The notes beneath the pieces are model-generated. The model did not search any database. It was not told the origin of the DNA and saw only the letters and a list, made by a program, of their open reading frames with translations. From IMG/VR virus record IMGVR_UViG_3300008264_000045, positions 1 through 26,627 of that record: a DNA stretch of 26,627 nucleotides; one strand, given 5' to 3'. The first letter of the stretch is position 1, and every line of letters begins with the position of its first letter. The DNA is from a virus. Positions 25,923-26,627 of the stretch are shown in pieces. The translations under genes and the position numbers were made by a program.

Positions 25923-26627
25923 CTATTTCCCTGCGTTATAGTCCTCGATTGCAGTCTCTCCAACATCAGCCCATGTATGCTCAGATACACCTAAATGACC
26001 GATATACTTTGATAGATCATGGTCAACATACGTCGGGATTCCCTCATCTAAGGCCTTCAGACAAAAATATACGTCCTCGCCTATGATTCCCCTCGGTGAC
26101 CACTGAGCATCAAACCACGGAGTTCCTAACTTCTCAAAGACTTCCCTACGAATCAAGGTTACACCAAAACCAACAGCAGTAACCTGCTCAATTCCTTCTT
26201 TTCCACGCGAATCTACCTTTAGCCAACGAGTCTTTTTAATCTCACCCGTCTCATCATCCTTAGTCAACTCTAAATTCAGAGCCGTACTAACAATAGGCTT
26301 TCTGCGTGTAACTGCATTGACACCTAATATCGGAACATTGCGACTTAGCATGATGCTAATAATATCGCTAGGGAACCGCATATCTGAGTCAATAAACAAG
26401 ACTGCATCACAACCTTCTGATAACGCAGCCTTTACTAATCCTTCTCTCTGGTCAAAGATCAGAGTTCCTGCCATCGTGTAGAGCTTCAGACCGTTCCCTG
26501 TATCTCCACACCGAAACTTCACATCGTGTCCGACCATCTTGGCAAAGTCGAACGCAAATCCTGTATGTACCTCATCACGCGCTGGAACACATACTCCAAC
26601 TGTGACACCTTTTTCCTTCGCTTTCTT
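25923..26627 (-). CDS. Glycosyltransferase-like protein, N-terminus cut by window edge
   Basis: The frame is open to the right edge, so 234 residues are visible without a certain start; an internal ATG at 26537 is not the real one, because the upstream VTVGVCVPARDEVHTGFAFD is clearly the first beta strand and helix. The DXD-type motif is LFIDSDMRFP (visible residues about 77-86), followed by VPILGVNAVTRRKPIV, TAVGFGVTLIRREVFEKLG and GEDVYFCLKALDEGIPTYVD. This is a GT-A-like family common in aquatic phages, close to the capsid-adaptor region; the acceptor is unknown. It ends 2 bases before the adaptor start. Confidence 0.78.
   Translation of the reverse strand, partial: KKAKEKGVTVGVCVPARDEVHTGFAFDFAKMVGHDVKFRCGDTGNGLKLYTMAGTLIFDQREGLVKAALSEGCDAVLFIDSDMRFPSDIISIMLSRNVPILGVNAVTRRKPIVSTALNLELTKDDETGEIKKTRWLKVDSRGKEGIEQVTAVGFGVTLIRREVFEKLGTPWFDAQWSPRGIIGEDVYFCLKALDEGIPTYVDHDLSKYIGHLGVSEHTWADVGETAIEDYNAGK

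Overview
The window is a piece of a tailed double-stranded DNA phage (or prophage) genome. It carries almost nothing but small, tightly packed, often overlapping phage genes. A Gram-negative host is indicated by the lysis cassette, which has a T4-type lysozyme plus an Rz/Rz1 spanin pair with Rz1 embedded in Rz. The internal (ejection) virion proteins, a P22 gp10-like hub and a gp4-like adaptor suggest a short-tailed, podovirus-like particle. Several small gene families resemble ones I recall from freshwater betaproteobacterial phages, but host and habitat are inference. Terminase, portal, major capsid protein, DNA polymerase and integrase are not in the window, so this is not a complete genome. 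Both window edges cut through glycosyltransferase-like genes.

Layout. (1) 1-7010, minus strand: a leftward operon that starts next to a control region near 7011-7102. It encodes a zinc-finger regulator-like protein (frameshifted), a DUF1376 replication protein, a primase-type zinc-binding protein, a DnaB/RecA-fold helicase, several tiny proteins, a VRR-NUC nuclease, a structured terminator-like element, an HNH-type protein, small basic proteins, a methyltransferase and a partial glycosyltransferase. (2) 7103-10383, plus strand: a divergent early operon with a small HTH-like protein, several unknowns, a 32-residue membrane peptide, an ERF-family annealing protein fused to an SSB-like tail, an exported cysteine-rich peptide, a Cro-like repressor and a MazG-like pyrophosphohydrolase. 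(3) 26627-10307, minus strand: the late operon, running from glycosyltransferase through adaptor, tail fibres, glycine-rich adhesin, 2OG-Fe(II) oxygenase, gp10-like hub, C1q-like fibre, GNAT-like protein, internal virion proteins and a distal fibre, to membrane proteins, holin, endolysin and spanins. The early and late operons converge at 10307-10383 with an overlap.

Reading both strands by eye recovered several genes outside ordinary ORF criteria. They are a TTG-started partial glycosyltransferase (1-636), two small basic proteins at 1574-1890, a 54-residue HTH-like protein (7103), a 32-residue membrane peptide (7748), a Cys-rich exported peptide (8924), a 55-residue protein (10216), and a 234-residue protein that appears to use an ATT start codon (12585).

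The most unusual observations are: a minus-strand terminator whose loop is complementary to an upstream 10-mer (pseudoknot or switch, 3194-3291), followed by an open frame interrupted only by two amber codons; three genes (6727, 24697, 25645) whose expected C-termini continue in another frame, through a one-base homopolymer change or apparent internal deletions; the ERF/SSB-tail fusion; and the ATT-initiated gene. All functional names rest on motifs recognised by eye; no database search was run.
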